64,000 nucleotides of DNA from Albugo candida (Eukaryota > Oomycota > Peronosporomycetes > Albuginales > Albuginaceae), in contig CAJNAR010000044.1 in the NCBI GenBank assembly GCA_905220665.1, positions 1 through 64,000 of the forward strand. Direction: 5' to 3'. The translations under genes and the position numbers were made by a program. Each line of letters opens with the position of its first letter. Positions within the stretch are counted from its first letter, which is position 1. Under the pieces are notes generated by a model. It ran no database searches, was not told the origin of the DNA, and was given only the letters and a program-made list of their open reading frames with translations. Shown here piece by piece: positions 11,265-22,950 of this stretch.

Positions 11265-14200
11265 GACGCTCTTTCACCTCTCAATCGAGTACAAGGAAGC
11301 CGATGTCTTATTGAACACATTGACAAACGCTGACGTCATTGAGCTAAAATTATCGCTCCAAAGTATGCAAAATCTTCGTAAAGCTTCGACCTGCTTCCAA
11401 ACGACCAAGTTCACGATAATACGTCAAGAACGACTCCACTTGACGAGCATTAATGTTGTGATACTTTCTATACATCGAAACTGAGCTCCCCCTACGCAGA
11501 AGTGTGACCACGAGAACGCACACTTAAAGTCGGAGCGTCCTGGCCAGCGGATACATCGCTCGCCCACATGCACTGATTTCTGTACATCACGAGTTATTCC
11601 GAGACCTCCATGTCTAATCCCCCCAGCGGTAAAGGTAACATGTCATCGACCAGGAGAAAGTATAACACATAAAATGGAATGAAGGCCATAGTCTTTATAA
11701 ACTTCTGTTTTGGATTCTTGAGACATTCGGAACGCTACAATATCTTGTCAATGACATTCACTCTGCCTCTATTTCCGAACCAATTGGACCGCTCCCAGGT
11801 CGAGTCAGCGCCACACTTCCTGCTTTCTGATTGTACATTCAAATCATTTTGGCGCAGTTTGTCTTTGTGTTATCAAGGTTGTGGTCTTGGCATTCTTAAA
11901 GGCTTGAGCTTGGATTTGTCGATTGGGAAGGGAACATGTAGAAGCTGGAAAAATTGTTTGGACGTACGCGCATCCGGTACGCATGACACGACGTCATAAT
12001 GTAAGGAATTATATGCGATCTTTCAACGACTCTGTGCGACTCCAAACTTTTCAGAGGAAATACCACCAGTCCGATTGCGATCCACGATGGAGATAAAGTC
12101 TATTTCTGTGCCTTCTAGTCCGTACTTTGTGAGCTGATTGCAATTGCTAACACTTTTTGAGCAACTAGTAAACTTCATCGGCGTCCAACGATCCTCCATT
12201 ATCGTCATCACGAGCATTGAAGGCTTTCCTATGACGTTCCATATATCGTTCTTCTTGGAGCCGTTCGCGTGCTTGATCTACGCGATTTTGGCGTTCATAT
12301 CGTTCCGATTTGACAGCGTACTCTTCCTTCATGTGGTCATACAGTGAAGATAGAATGCTGATAAAGACCCTCAGATTGCTAGGAGAGAGATTCAGCGTAA
12401 AATCCGATGTACTGAATGCTAATTTCCCTCGAGCTTGAGGCTTTGTATGTTCTTCTCGAGGCGCACTGCAATCGCCAACTCCACCGTACGTGCTTTCGGA
12501 TGATCATCCTCGAGAATGTCGTCTTGTTTCCGACTGATTGTGCTACTTTTTTAAAGATTCTCTGCTTTCATGGAGGTCGTCTACTACGTCATAGAGGTGT
12601 CGAGCCACTTGTGCTCGATGAAACGTCAAAGCACCCAATGCCAAGCAATATCACATTCTAAGATCGTTCCGAACGACTTCATATCTAGCCTTCATTCGTC
12701 GTCAAAGATCATCACAGAACACAGCTGTAACGCGTCGGCTAACGGCAAATTGGCGGCGTCGTGCGCGTAGATGCTGCAAGTTTGATGTGCGTATCGAAGG
12801 TCAGGGCCAAGACCTTCGACTTGAGCAAGGTGGAATCTCCGACCAAACTAAGTTCGCATCTTTGATCGATATAATTCCTTGAAAAAAAGAGCGCAAGTGA
12901 AATTGGATAGAGCTCATGCGGAAGCTTTTCAACATACACCGGCGTTCTTTGCATATAGTATTCTAGAGCTATCTTTTATTTGGCTGAATCGGTTCCCAGG
13001 TAAATGATACAAGTGTTATCATCTTCTTCTTTAGTCGGCAAAAGCACGGGGACGAGTGGTAGCAGTGAACCAAATACGATCAGTATTGAGCAATTACGCA
13101 ATTTAAACATCTAAATGCATCGTTCCGCTGGTATTTGCGTGTAGGAAAGTGTCATGAACCCAAATCGTCTGGCTGTGATTTAGTTCTCTCATCAAAAGCT
13201 ATCTCATTGACATGGCGAACGCGACGCTTATATTCTTTGCAAAGACTTTTACCACTGCTGAGGGTTTTCCATGGTGAATGCTTGCATTGGCACGCACTTC
13301 AGGCAGAAGAAGAGCTCGATTTGATCCCTTCGAGGTGCTGGTAGCGGCATATAAGGCTCGTCTTCTTGTAAATTAGTGTTTGCGAGTGACAATTCGAATC
13401 GAACTTTCTTCTTCCTGGGTTTGGGTTGGAGGAGCTCCAATATCTTTTGTTCAGATGAACACTCTATTGTGAAGCTTCAGATCACAAATATGACAAAGAT
13501 GGAGGCACGATACGTGATTCCAGATCGTAAGAGAAGCTTTCACGTCTTCTTTGTTGGTTTGTGTCATGCACAGACATCGTGAGAAATTGGTATTTGGTCT
13601 TAATCTCATTGTGCAACAACCACCAGTTTGTTTTCTTCTTGTTTTATCAGAATTCAATCCACACAAGACAGCTGATCGTTGCCTTGTCATGTTGATTTCA
13701 GCCGTGATAGAGCACGAGAGACCGTAAGATCCACAATGGAGCCAATCGCGTCATTCGAAGATGTAACGCGACATTTTCCAATGTAATTGTGACTGAAAGT
13801 TTACTCTTTTCGTTCAAATTGATGCTGGTAAAAGTCTTCGCAAAAATGACTGTTTATTCGACTTCGCATGTCGGCAGTAAGAACGCTACTGCCGCATGTG
13901 TGACGACGCCATCACCTGGTTGGAACAAAAGTATTCTTTGTAATACTGCCGGCATCGTAACAACGACTCCCAATGAAACAGGTTCGATACAATAAGCTTA
14001 AGGCTTTCCTTGGGTTGTGCGCTGATTTCAAGCATAAGCATTGTCCGCTGTCGCATGAATCGATTGAATTGTTGTTCATTTGCAGCTGCCTCCGAACTGT
14101 GGCTTTGTTCACATGCAATTTTGCCGCTGTGATTCACACGTATTCCGAAGGAGTCAAACACGTTTTCGACCAGTCGTTGCACATTGCGCAGCTGCAATTG

Positions 14201-14931
14201 TCGCCGGAAGTTTTTCAGTCCTGGTCATTGAGGCGTTTCTTATACACCGGTAGACTTCTTGAATGGCTCCAGAGATATCCCTTTACCGCAGATAGATATG
14301 TTGATTTTCTTCTTTGAAGTGCTCAGTCATTTTGGCTTGTTCAACAATGTAATTGTTTGTTTTGACTGTTGGAACTGCCACTGTTTCTTCCTCATTGGTC
14401 TCCCTCACCGACTTTGGCGTTGATAAGCATGGTTCCACTTCGCCTATGCGATTGGCAAGCTTCCTCCGATAAAATACGTGCAGATTGTGTCCATATCGTC
14501 TCAATAAGCTCTGCCCACACCCTCCACATGCAGTCGGAGCAACGAATAAAATCGATCAATATCCAATACCGGCTGCTCATTCTCCATAAAAACTGCGGCT
14601 CATCAGACTCTTTCCATGCAACACGCGACTCCGGTCGACTTAAAGCGTTTCCAACGAAGATATATAGATGTTGATATCAAGTAAATTTGACTCGATGGAG
14701 GTTTCGACCTGTCAAGAGCGCTTTCTCTGCTTCGGAATCTTCACTCGCCTGCTGTGCAATGCGATCATCCAGAGACTGCTGTCAGATCAGATCCAACTCA
14801 TACCGTTCCGATGTTCCCGCGCGTATCGCAGCCAATAATAGGTGGAATTTCTTCTCGCCAGAGATGATAGTATGTGCAGATTGCTGACTGGCGAGAATCC
14901 TGACTGGTACAGTTCATGATTGAATCCTTGC
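11265..14931. other. Decayed region, no supported gene
   Basis: Many short frames on both strands. Some look formerly coding (minus strand near 11900-12000, 12740-12960 and 13250-13690), but stops and frameshifts are dense. I recognise no family and see no repeat pairing with the rest of the window. Confidence 0.45.
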
Positions 14932-15129
14932 TGTTAGAAACCGTACAAAAGATAACACACAATGACTTGCTGTTTAAAAGGTATATTGAGAAATCCCTAG
15001 CAACCTATCTTATGTTTCTCTTTCGACCTTTCACTGTATACGACTGTTCACGAGAACGTGGTCTTCCATCAGTGAAGATCTTTAATTTACCGTGGCTGTA
15101 TTCAGTAGATGTAGATGCGGTTTCCAACA
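14932..15129 (-). repeat. Copia-1 3' LTR
   Basis: 198 bp, TG...CA termini, paired with 20079-20276. In element orientation it is preceded by a purine-rich tract (GGAGGAGGG, read from about 15131-15140), the expected polypurine tract for plus-strand priming. Confidence 0.93.
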
Positions 15130-15230
15130 CGCCCTCCTCCAAAGTTGGTCCATCACTTTCGAAAGGTGTAGTTTGGTCATACCGATCATTGAGCTCAGTA
15201 TTACGAGTCTTTTACTGGCAAGAGGCTTTG

Positions 15231-16237
15231 TCATGATGTCTGATGGATTTCAGTCAGTCTTGACTTTCTATAACTCCACATTCCTTTTGCCACTTGATCT
15301 CGGACGTAATGACAACGCAGTTCAATGTGTCTTTCTCTACGGCTGTATGTAGGATTCGTTACCATAACATAGGCCGCTTGATTGTCAATACCCATACGGA
15401 ACATAGGCTTGACGTTTGAGAAAACTTGTAGTAAAACGTTCCGTAGCCCTTGTCCTTTCATACAAGCTTCGTATGCCGCGACATATTCTGCCTGCAGTTG
15501 ACTTGGCCACGATGCTTTGGCGTCTGGAAGCCCATGATACTGTACCTCCAGCAATGCAGTGCACGAAACCGGTAACGCTTTTTCGTGTGTCGGGGTCATT
15601 TTCCCAGTCAGAATCACAGTAGCCATCGACAGTCAAAATTGATTGTTGTACTTCTGTCATATTTCGAAAGTATACAATTCCTTGTGTCGTCGTGCCAATC
15701 AGGTACCTAATGACTCTTTTTGCGGCTCCGATGTGCTTCTGGGTAGGATTCTGCACGTAGCGACTTAATTGTCCAACGGGATATGCGAGGTCAGGTCTGG
15801 TACAAGTCGAGAGGTACATCAACGACCCGACGAGCTCTCGGTATGGAAAATTCTTTCCATTTGCGGGTATTTGTTTTCTTTGTTTCATATCTGTGTCCAC
15901 CACAGTCAAACGTGTGTTGGTCTCCATCGGAATTATACTTGGGTGAGCATTACCGAAATTAAAGCGCTCAATAAATTTCTTGGCAATACTTTGTCTGGTG
16001 GATCTATGTGGAATGTTCGTTGTGTTCCACCAGCACACCCAAGTACGTGTTCGACAGACCTTGGTATTTCCACCCATACCACGTCCAGCAACTCAACCAT
16101 TTGGATCTTGAAGTCCAGAGTTTTGGTTGCGCATGAAATGTCATCCACTTAGAGAAGTACAATCGTGAATTCGCCGTCATGATCGTAGAAGTAGAGGCAT
16201 GGTTCTGTCGCAGATTGCTTAAATCCATAATCAACAA
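15231..16237 (-). pseudogene. Copia-1 reverse transcriptase C-terminus and RNase H (frameshifted)
   Basis: Frames 16004-16237, 15933-16148, 15385-16077 and 15231-15626 tile one coding sequence. It includes the strand after the RT palm, the conserved linker (ELVGSLMYLSTCTRPDLAYP...) and RNase H1 features (GYCDSDWENDPDTRKSVTGF; later IDNQAAYVMVTNP). The YVDD motif reads stop-VDD: the tyrosine codon is TAA (plus-strand 16149-16151). A further frameshift splits RNase H near 15600. No active polymerase can be made from this copy. Confidence 0.9.
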
Positions 16238-16402
16238 ACCAGTGATTCACTTCGCTGTTCCACTCTCTTCCAAATTGACGTAATCCATAGAGTGCTTTGT
16301 CAATGATGTAGACCATCCTTTTGTTTCTGTTAAGGATAGCTTTCGACTTCCTCCAGAAATTGCTTGATTCTCAGGGGGGTATTGAGGTAGACGGTACTGA
16401 TG

Positions 16403-16840
16403 TCACCCTGATAGATTGTGAGATCTTGTAAGATGCACACCGCAGCAAACATCACCGAATGTGGCCATGCTTGCCACAGGGGAGAAAGTATCCTTAAAAT
16501 CGATATCAGGCCTCTGCTTGCCCCTCGCCACAACTCGTGCCTTGAACCTCACCACGTAGCCTAACTGATCTGTCTTAATATCGAAGACCCACATCGTTTT
16601 GATAGTTTGTTGTTCACTTGGGATATCCGAACGCGGAATTTTCCTTAACACTTCTTTGTCTTTTAAAGAGGCCAGTTCAGTATCCATTGCATTGTGCCAC
16701 AATTCTGCGTGTTTTGATCGCATGGCTTGGTGATAATTCTTAGGGATTTTGATGTCCTTTTCGTGTAATCCACGCTGCCCACGACGATCCACGTCTGATT
16801 TCTTAAATGTTGAATACACTTTGTAATGCTCTAATCTCAT
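16403..16840 (-). pseudogene. Copia-1 reverse transcriptase N-terminus
   Basis: 145-residue frame with the Copia RT start: W..AM..EL.SL, then the fingers strand (TMWVFDIKTDQLGYVVRFKA), RVVARGKQRP and D.FKDTFSPVASM. The frame breaks before the catalytic aspartate block. Family function: RNA-dependent DNA synthesis inside virus-like particles. Confidence 0.9.
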
Positions 16841-17512
16841 AAGTCCATTTCTACTACATTCTTAGACGGCAGTGAATGTTTGCATTTAGCAGCTTTCAGT
16901 AGCTTTGCATTTATCTTGGTGAGTTTTCTTTCGTATCCGTCGAACTTCGACTCCCCTTGGACTTCGATGTCCAATTGATTGATTGTAGGGTATTGCTAGT
17001 TGTTGCTTGGTAATGTGATCCGTTTCAAGTTCACGTTCGTTCTCTGTTTCAATGAAATAGATGTATTTTTGCTCATCGGCTTGCGAGCTGTCTACAATTT
17101 CTTCCACTGTAGCCAGATCTGTGACGTGACCGGCTGACTCGGCATCCCAAACCTCGAGATTTTTACCAGTGAAACTGGTAGCAATATCATTGTCAAAAAC
17201 TTCGCTGACCTCTGCTTCACAATCTGAACTTGTATCAGCTTGGGTATTCTGTTCAGCCTGTAGACTTGCCGTAACTTCGCCAACAAACTCATGGGTTTTG
17301 CTTTCCAGCGCTTCGTTGAAATCACTGTTTACAGGAACGGTAGTGTTGCTCAGTATGTCTTCTCACACGAGTTTCTCTTCACTATCAAGATCATCCGGTG
17401 GTGTCTCCACCTCTTGATCTTCGCCTGATATTGTCCCCTTGCGACTTTTCGTTGATTCCATGTCGACATCGTTGCAATTTCCTTTTGATTCCATATCAAC
17501 ATTGCTGCACAC

Positions 17513-18397
17513 CTACTGCTTATCGGCGGTGTCGCAGTTGGCTAGTTGGTGGAATGCGTCTTGGTTTTCCTCAATAAGATTGTCCATTTCCCCCTCTTCG
17601 ATGAAGTCATCAAATGCCTGTAACCATCTCTTGACTTCATTTGAATATGTAGATTCATGACGGTCCTTGTACTTGATTGATTCATTAATTTTCACATCTG
17701 AAACGAATCCCTTTTTGTGTTCGGTGGGGATGTACACGATACAACCCACAATTTCGTCGCAGTAGCCTAACAAGAATCCAATTCTGCAGTTCATGCTCAT
17801 TTTCTTTCTTTTTGAGACGGGAATATGAATTTGAGTCACGGACCCAAATACTCGCAGGTGATGGATGTCCAGCTTAGAGTCAAACAGGGTCTCGTATGGT
17901 GTACATGCTGCACCTTTGCAGCACACACGATTCTTGATGTAAATTGCATTCTCTAATGCATGCACCCAGAACGACTTCGGAAATCCAGATTGATGCATCA
18001 TTATCTTCATCATTCCGATCAATGTCTGATGTGTTCGCTCTGCCAGGTTAAGCTGAGACGCGTTTGGTCCCACATTGGTGTGCACTATGCCATTTCTGGT
18101 ATACCAGTCCTCCATTGTTTCATTGCAGAGCTCTTGTCCTTTATCGTTCAGAACTTGTCGCACCAAATTTTCCTGTTGCACGTTTTGGTCGATTTCATGG
18201 GCATGTTGTCGCTCTGGCCACTTGATATAATTTTTCAAGTGCTCATTTACTTCGCCTTCGGTCTTAGACTTTAACATGAAAGACTTCACGTAGCGTGAAT
18301 ATCCGTCCATGATCACGAGAACAGCAGAACATGGCGAGCCGTTGCTTACTCCGGAAATAATCAGGTCTGCAAAGATAATTTCATTTACTCTCGTCAT
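17513..18397 (-). pseudogene. Copia-1 integrase catalytic core
   Basis: 294-residue minus frame with DDE-type positions in order: an Asp in IIFADLI, an Asp in VLNDKGQEL (usually TDNGxEF) and a Glu in QLNLAERTHQTL (usually NGxAER). The GKx- and FGS-type C-terminal segment follows (LRVFGSVTQIHIP, then GFLLGYCDE). The zinc-binding N-terminus lies in the frame at 18416-19195, separated by a phase change near 18400. Confidence 0.92.
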
Positions 18398-18415
18398 TTT
18401 CCTGTCGATAGCTTT

Positions 18416-19240
18416 TCAAAATGAAGTCCTTCGTTGCTTGCCAAAGTGACAATCCGTACACTCTATTTTTCCCTGGCGCTTGAGAATGATGCCCTTGGCC
18501 ATCCCCCGATCAACCATTAGCCAAATATATTCACGGCAGATATGTCCAAGTCTCTCGTGCCAGACGTCAATGTCTTCGACGCCATCTTGCTTCTTCCCTT
18601 TTTGTTTCTTGCCTCTCGGTTGATCTTTCTTGTTTGCGTCAGTGCCAATATTATGAGCAGTAAACGTCCATAAATTATTGTTGTATTGTGTTCGGATTAC
18701 ACTTGCCCCATCCTTTATCGTTCCAAATGATTGGCTTTCATTATACCATGTCATTCCGAAACCTTGATCCATTGCTAGGCCAGGTGAGAATAAATTGCAG
18801 CCAGCTGTTGGGAAATATAATACGTCTTCCACAAGTAAGAACACCATTTGTTCGTCAATCATCAATGAAAGAAGGATAGTTCCAATTCCTTCTGCTTTAG
18901 CGTCGACACCATCAGCAAAGCCTGAAATATTTGGATTCCACTCGCTATTATCCATACTTTGTAGTGTCGTAAAATACTCCTTGCACGCTGTGATATGTAT
19001 ATTCGATCGCGAGTCAAAGTACCATTGACAAGGTTCATATCCTTTATTGATGAACTTTGCAACTTCTCCCATCACAACTTCGCGCTTCTGTGTATTTTTA
19101 CGATCATCATCTGGATTTTCTTTGACTTCATGTGTCGCTACCTTTTGTTTACCCGAACGAGCATGGTTTGATTTTCCGTTTTTTATTCCTTCCAAATTTG
19201 GACAATCACGTTTTAAATGATCTCCACCGCAATGAAAGCA
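18416..19240 (-). pseudogene. Copia-1 zinc knuckle, protease and integrase N-terminus
   Basis: The frame begins with the gag zinc knuckle at 19202-19240 (CFHCGGDHLKRDC, one residue shorter than the usual CX2CX4HX4C). Next comes the aspartic protease site WYFDSRSNIH near 19000-19028, where the usual DSG/A is DSR. The integrase HHCC zinc finger (DVWHERLGHI...CTDCHFGK) ends the frame. The loss of the protease glycine would likely abolish polyprotein processing. Confidence 0.9.
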
Positions 19241-19755
19241 ACCACCAGTTCCAATTCTTGCTCCTGGTTTTTTGTCAGCATGGTCATATGTCTTCTTGCC
19301 GTGCTGAGTTTCGCCTTGCGTATACTGGTCTTTTCTCGTTGCTTGTTTCCGAAAACATGGTTTTCCCAGTCTTTGTTTCTTGATTCTACGGTAATCAACA
19401 TCTCTCGAAGCAGTTCCGATGTGTATTTTGCCATGTTGGTGCTGAATAACACTTTACGCCTTAATTCATCATAGCACGCCTGTGACGGAAGACTTCTTAA
19501 CATGCGATCCACCATCTGCAAGTCATTTACGGGTGATCCTAAATCTGCAAGTTGATTTTTGATATCGAAAAATTTGTAGAGATGGCTCCGTACGTTTCCT
19601 TTCCCACGCAAATGAGTCCTGTGTAGCTCTCCCTGCAAGCGATACACCTTCTGCGCAGTCATAGCAGAATTTGTCTTGCCCTCGTAGATAGATACGAGCT
19701 CAGCCCACATCTCCGTGTCGGTACTTTTCATCATCACTTGTTTCGCAAGTTTCAT
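19213..19755 (-). pseudogene. Copia-1 gag capsid (UBN2-type)
   Basis: 180-residue frame matching the Copia gag pattern: W..L..IYEGK...A..VYRLQGEL, then DIKNQLADLGSPVNDLQMVDRM, LRSLP and YDELR. It is out of phase with the zinc knuckle, so a frameshift lies near 19240. Gag-like sequence continues upstream to about 19900 in broken form. Confidence 0.9.
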
Positions 19756-20064
19756 TGAGTGATCCTTGGATAAGAATTTTGATTTTGGCTTGCTTTTACT
19801 TGCGTTCGCCCTTCTCTTCGTCGTTCCAGCTTACGTCTTAGCACTCTTCGCCAATAGCGATCTGGTCTAAAAAGCTTTCCTCGAACGCATCCATCATGGC
19901 TTACTTGTAAAACATCCAGTCATTTCCATTCCAGTTTATGGGAGTCCCCGCATGTCCAATCTTTGATTCATTGTGTTTATCTCCGTCACTCTAGACTCTA
20001 ATGATGAATATATTTGCCTTGTGTGTCGAAGCGGTCGCGTAGCACCGCGTAGTCTTTGGGTATT

Positions 20065-20078
20065 TGGGCTCATAACCC
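20065..20078 (-). other. Copia-1 primer-binding site (initiator tRNA-Met anticodon arm type)
   Basis: Immediately inside the 5' LTR the plus strand reads TGGGCTCATAACCC, which is the anticodon stem-loop of eukaryotic initiator tRNA-Met (CAT anticodon in the loop). The element strand is therefore complementary to the middle of the tRNA, not its 3' end, as described for Drosophila copia and yeast Ty5 half-tRNA priming. Confidence 0.85.
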
Positions 20079-20276
20079 TGTTAGAAACCGTACAAAAGAT
20101 AACACACAAAGACTTGCTGCTTAGAGGGTATATTGAGAAATCCCTAGCAACCTATCTTATGGTTCTCTTTCGACCTTTCACTGTCTATGACTCTTCACGG
20201 GATCGTGGTCTTCCATCAGTGAAGATCTTCAACTTAGCGCCGCTGTATTCAGTAGATGTAGATGCGGTTTCCAACA
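20079..20276 (-). repeat. Copia-1 5' LTR
   Basis: 198 bp, TG...CA termini, partner of 14932-15129. It directly adjoins the primer-binding site at 20065-20078. Confidence 0.93.
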
Positions 20277-20299
20277 ATTAACCATCTAGTACAATATGG

Positions 20300-22950
20300 C
20301 ACGGATCACATAGACTCATGTAGTTGGCTTCTTTAGTTCGTTAGATCAGAATCTGATCCCTGAGACCGAAATGTTACTCCAGTAGTACTAATGTGCTCCC
20401 TTGGAGCCTTTTTTATCTCGACACTTTCTGGAGATATCATATAGCCAGTTCGATAACAGTCGTTCATTTCCGGCATCAATGTTCGAGTTTTTCAAAGAGT
20501 AATTCTCGAATTCTCTAAGAAAGCATCGATTTGTAATGGTCCAGTAGGCGTTTCCCAATTGCCGACGTAACCCACCACAAATATAGCACGTTTATCATCT
20601 CTCTTTCAGTAAACACATGTATGTAAGACACTGGCAAATCTTTGGGACAAAAGCTATTATGCAGCAATCCCGACCAAAGTCTTCCCATTTTCGGAGCCAT
20701 GAAGCGCTTTTTTAATTCTAGCGACATGTCATGTTGCTTGTCGCTGAGACATATGCGTTAGTTATATATCCATGCTGTGACGGGTCCCCATATCCTCATC
20801 ATAGCCGATCTGATACGTTGCATCTGCATCACAGCTTCGAAAGTAACGTTGTAGTCACGACCAAACACTTTTTGATTTCCACATGCGACCAAACGGCTTT
20901 GCATCGCTCCACAATTCCATCTGCATCACGTTTTATCTTAGACACCCATTTATTATCTAATTCGATTGCATTAAATAGTTTCACCACCACTTTCGACGCT
21001 TAGTTACTCTTCAAAGCTTGGAATTGCATCTTGTATAGCCTCTTACGATTTAAAATTGTCCACGCTCTGACTTTCATCACAATAATATGATCTCCGCGCC
21101 TATCACGCTGTTCACCACTCCAGGGAAACCTCCATCGTCTGATATACGGCTCTTTGCCAGCTGATTATTCTTGTATCGATCTTGTCACTGGATGCTCTCT
21201 TTTCCATAGTGGCTTGGTTTGAGCACCTGCGAGCTATCGACGTCTTTGCATTTTTCTGGTCGCAGACAATGTCATCCGCACTCGCGTCTTGGTAAAAACT
21301 AAGCGTTCAATGCAGCATTAATTCATTCTGTTCTTTGTCGGAGTCTTAAACTCGCATATATGCTGCGTTGTGATTACGATGCGGTCCTTGAGTAAAAATT
21401 CTTGATAGTCTAAAATGCACTCACCAATACAAACGAATAGACCACGTTGATCATGCTTCGAAAAATTGTTCTTCTTCGTATCTCTGTAAAACGAACCTGG
21501 ACAACCGAAGGCACAACCTCACTTAGTGTAGGTCTCATGTTCGTAAAGATCTCGATTGGTGATACATATCGATATCAGCATTCAAAGTCGAACTTTTCAG
21601 CACGTATGCAGCATGCGACAGTTAAACGCTTCTCGACGAAACTCATAAATTTTCCAATTATTTGACCACTTTATCCTTGGTGCGGCCGAGAAGAAGCTTC
21701 GAGTAATTACTCTTGTGATCCGCAAAATTGATGATGTAGCGAATCCCGAGCCTGTCCTTGGCGCCTTGCGACCTTTGAGATCCGAGAAAATAAGTGCACC
21801 AATCCGGTCAAAAAGGCTTTTCGATCCAGTATCTTGAGTGGAGTGTCGCTTTTTTCTCTGCTTGCCATGTGCGTTTGCAGAGCAATTCAAGCGTGTTCGA
21901 TGGTTCAGTATGATAAATGAAACTGTAGTACAAAATAATCTGTTCACGGTACGAAAAGCCAAAGGAAAATATGTAACGTTCATCGTCGTGGTACGTGGTG
22001 GGTGTACCAAATTGGGAGCAAGTCTGACCGCAAAAAGTACTTCGGTAAGTTTCATAGTCTGTACCGTGGCACCCTTAGATACCCGCAGTGTTACACTGCC
22101 TACTTGGCTCATAGTCACCTCGTCTAAGTTAAGCTCGATACACACACCTTTGGCGTCTTGGACATCTTCTTACCCCGCCTAATCGCTGTAACAGTTACGA
22201 CTTGATCCACTGGTCAATCTACAGCAACCGTTTGGCCGATATCTTGAGCTGAGATCTCGTCAAGTTGAAGTTAGCTTCACCTTTTGACATTTGGATGCTT
22301 TGATTAGGACATGTCGCTTTCAAATGACCAGCATCACCACAGTCGTGACACCTTCGAGTCTCTCGAAATCACAGTACTCGAGCGACATTCGCCACATTTC
22401 TCGACAGGCACTTCTTCGTTACGATGCTTAAGCTTTGGCAAAATGCACCAATCCTAAGCATGCTGTAAATAATCCGTTCTGTGTGCATCATCGTTCGACA
22501 TCAGTATGACCCTCTTGTCTTTTGATGCGCATTGCACGATATTGTTGACGACTAGGTACTCAACAGGACATTCCGAAACTTCTATCACAGTCATCAACTA
22601 AAGAAAATGCTCAAAGCTTTCATGCTTTCTTCAATTCTTCGGTCTCGCAAACTATCGCATCGACATCTAAGTAGTTCTGAGCTTCGTTATGCTTGAAGCT
22701 GGGAAGAAAAGTAGAAATTTACAACACATCAATGCTCGCTTGCTACCTGCAAAACCATCCAAATCTTCAAGCAGACTAAAAAGAAGCTCCATCGGTTGAT
22801 ACAAAGTCTTCTAGTCAACATGTAGAAAATCCGTCAAGCAGTCTTCATATGCTTGCATCATTATCCGTTTATTGATAACAACGAGAAATTTGCCTACATT
22901 AAGAATTACTACCGGAATAAACGAGGTCTTATCCAGCTACACACATGCCG
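20300..22950 (-). mobile_element. Copia-4: heavily decayed Ty1/copia remnant
   Basis: Minus-strand pieces appear in the expected order. Gag-like sequence lies at about 22900-22400 and a perfect CCHC zinc knuckle at 22309-22350 (CHDCGDAGHLKATC). A protease/integrase stretch spans 21597-22145, with DRIGALIFSDLKGRKAP at the first integrase aspartate. Broken RT fragments lie at about 20500-21060 (KWVSKIKRDADGIVERCKA; later DMSLELK). No LTR was found. It abuts Copia-1 at 20276, but no RNase H continuation was found on Copia-1's other side, so nesting is not proven. Much older than Copia-1 by its frame breaks. Confidence 0.8.
21597..22145 (-). pseudogene. Copia-4 protease-integrase fragment
   Basis: 182-residue minus frame. 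The N-terminal part (QVGSVTLRVSKGATVQTMKL TEVLF) matches the Copia stretch between protease and integrase. DRIGALIFSDLKGRKAP then matches the first catalytic Asp segment of integrase. The HHCC finger and second Asp are lost or out of frame. Confidence 0.75.

Larger units (their letters stand above)
14932..20276 (-). mobile_element. Copia-1: LTR retrotransposon (Ty1/copia), two LTRs, decayed
   Basis: A 5,345-bp minus-strand element bounded by two 198-bp LTRs (TGTTGG...TAACA read on its own strand) differing at roughly 15 positions by my count. The order gag, zinc knuckle, protease, integrase, reverse transcriptase, RNase H is diagnostic of Ty1/copia. A primer-binding site adjoins the right (5') LTR and a purine tract adjoins the left (3') LTR. 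Frameshifts and stops run throughout, so it is dead. Flanking pentamers (CTTGC left, ATTAA right) do not match, so the target duplication has decayed or the ends recombined. Confidence 0.95.

Noticed and set aside
13700..14931. Region left of Copia-1 as the missing 3' half of Copia-4.
   Set aside because: No RNase H or RT motif was found on the minus strand here, so nesting of Copia-1 in Copia-4 is not supported.
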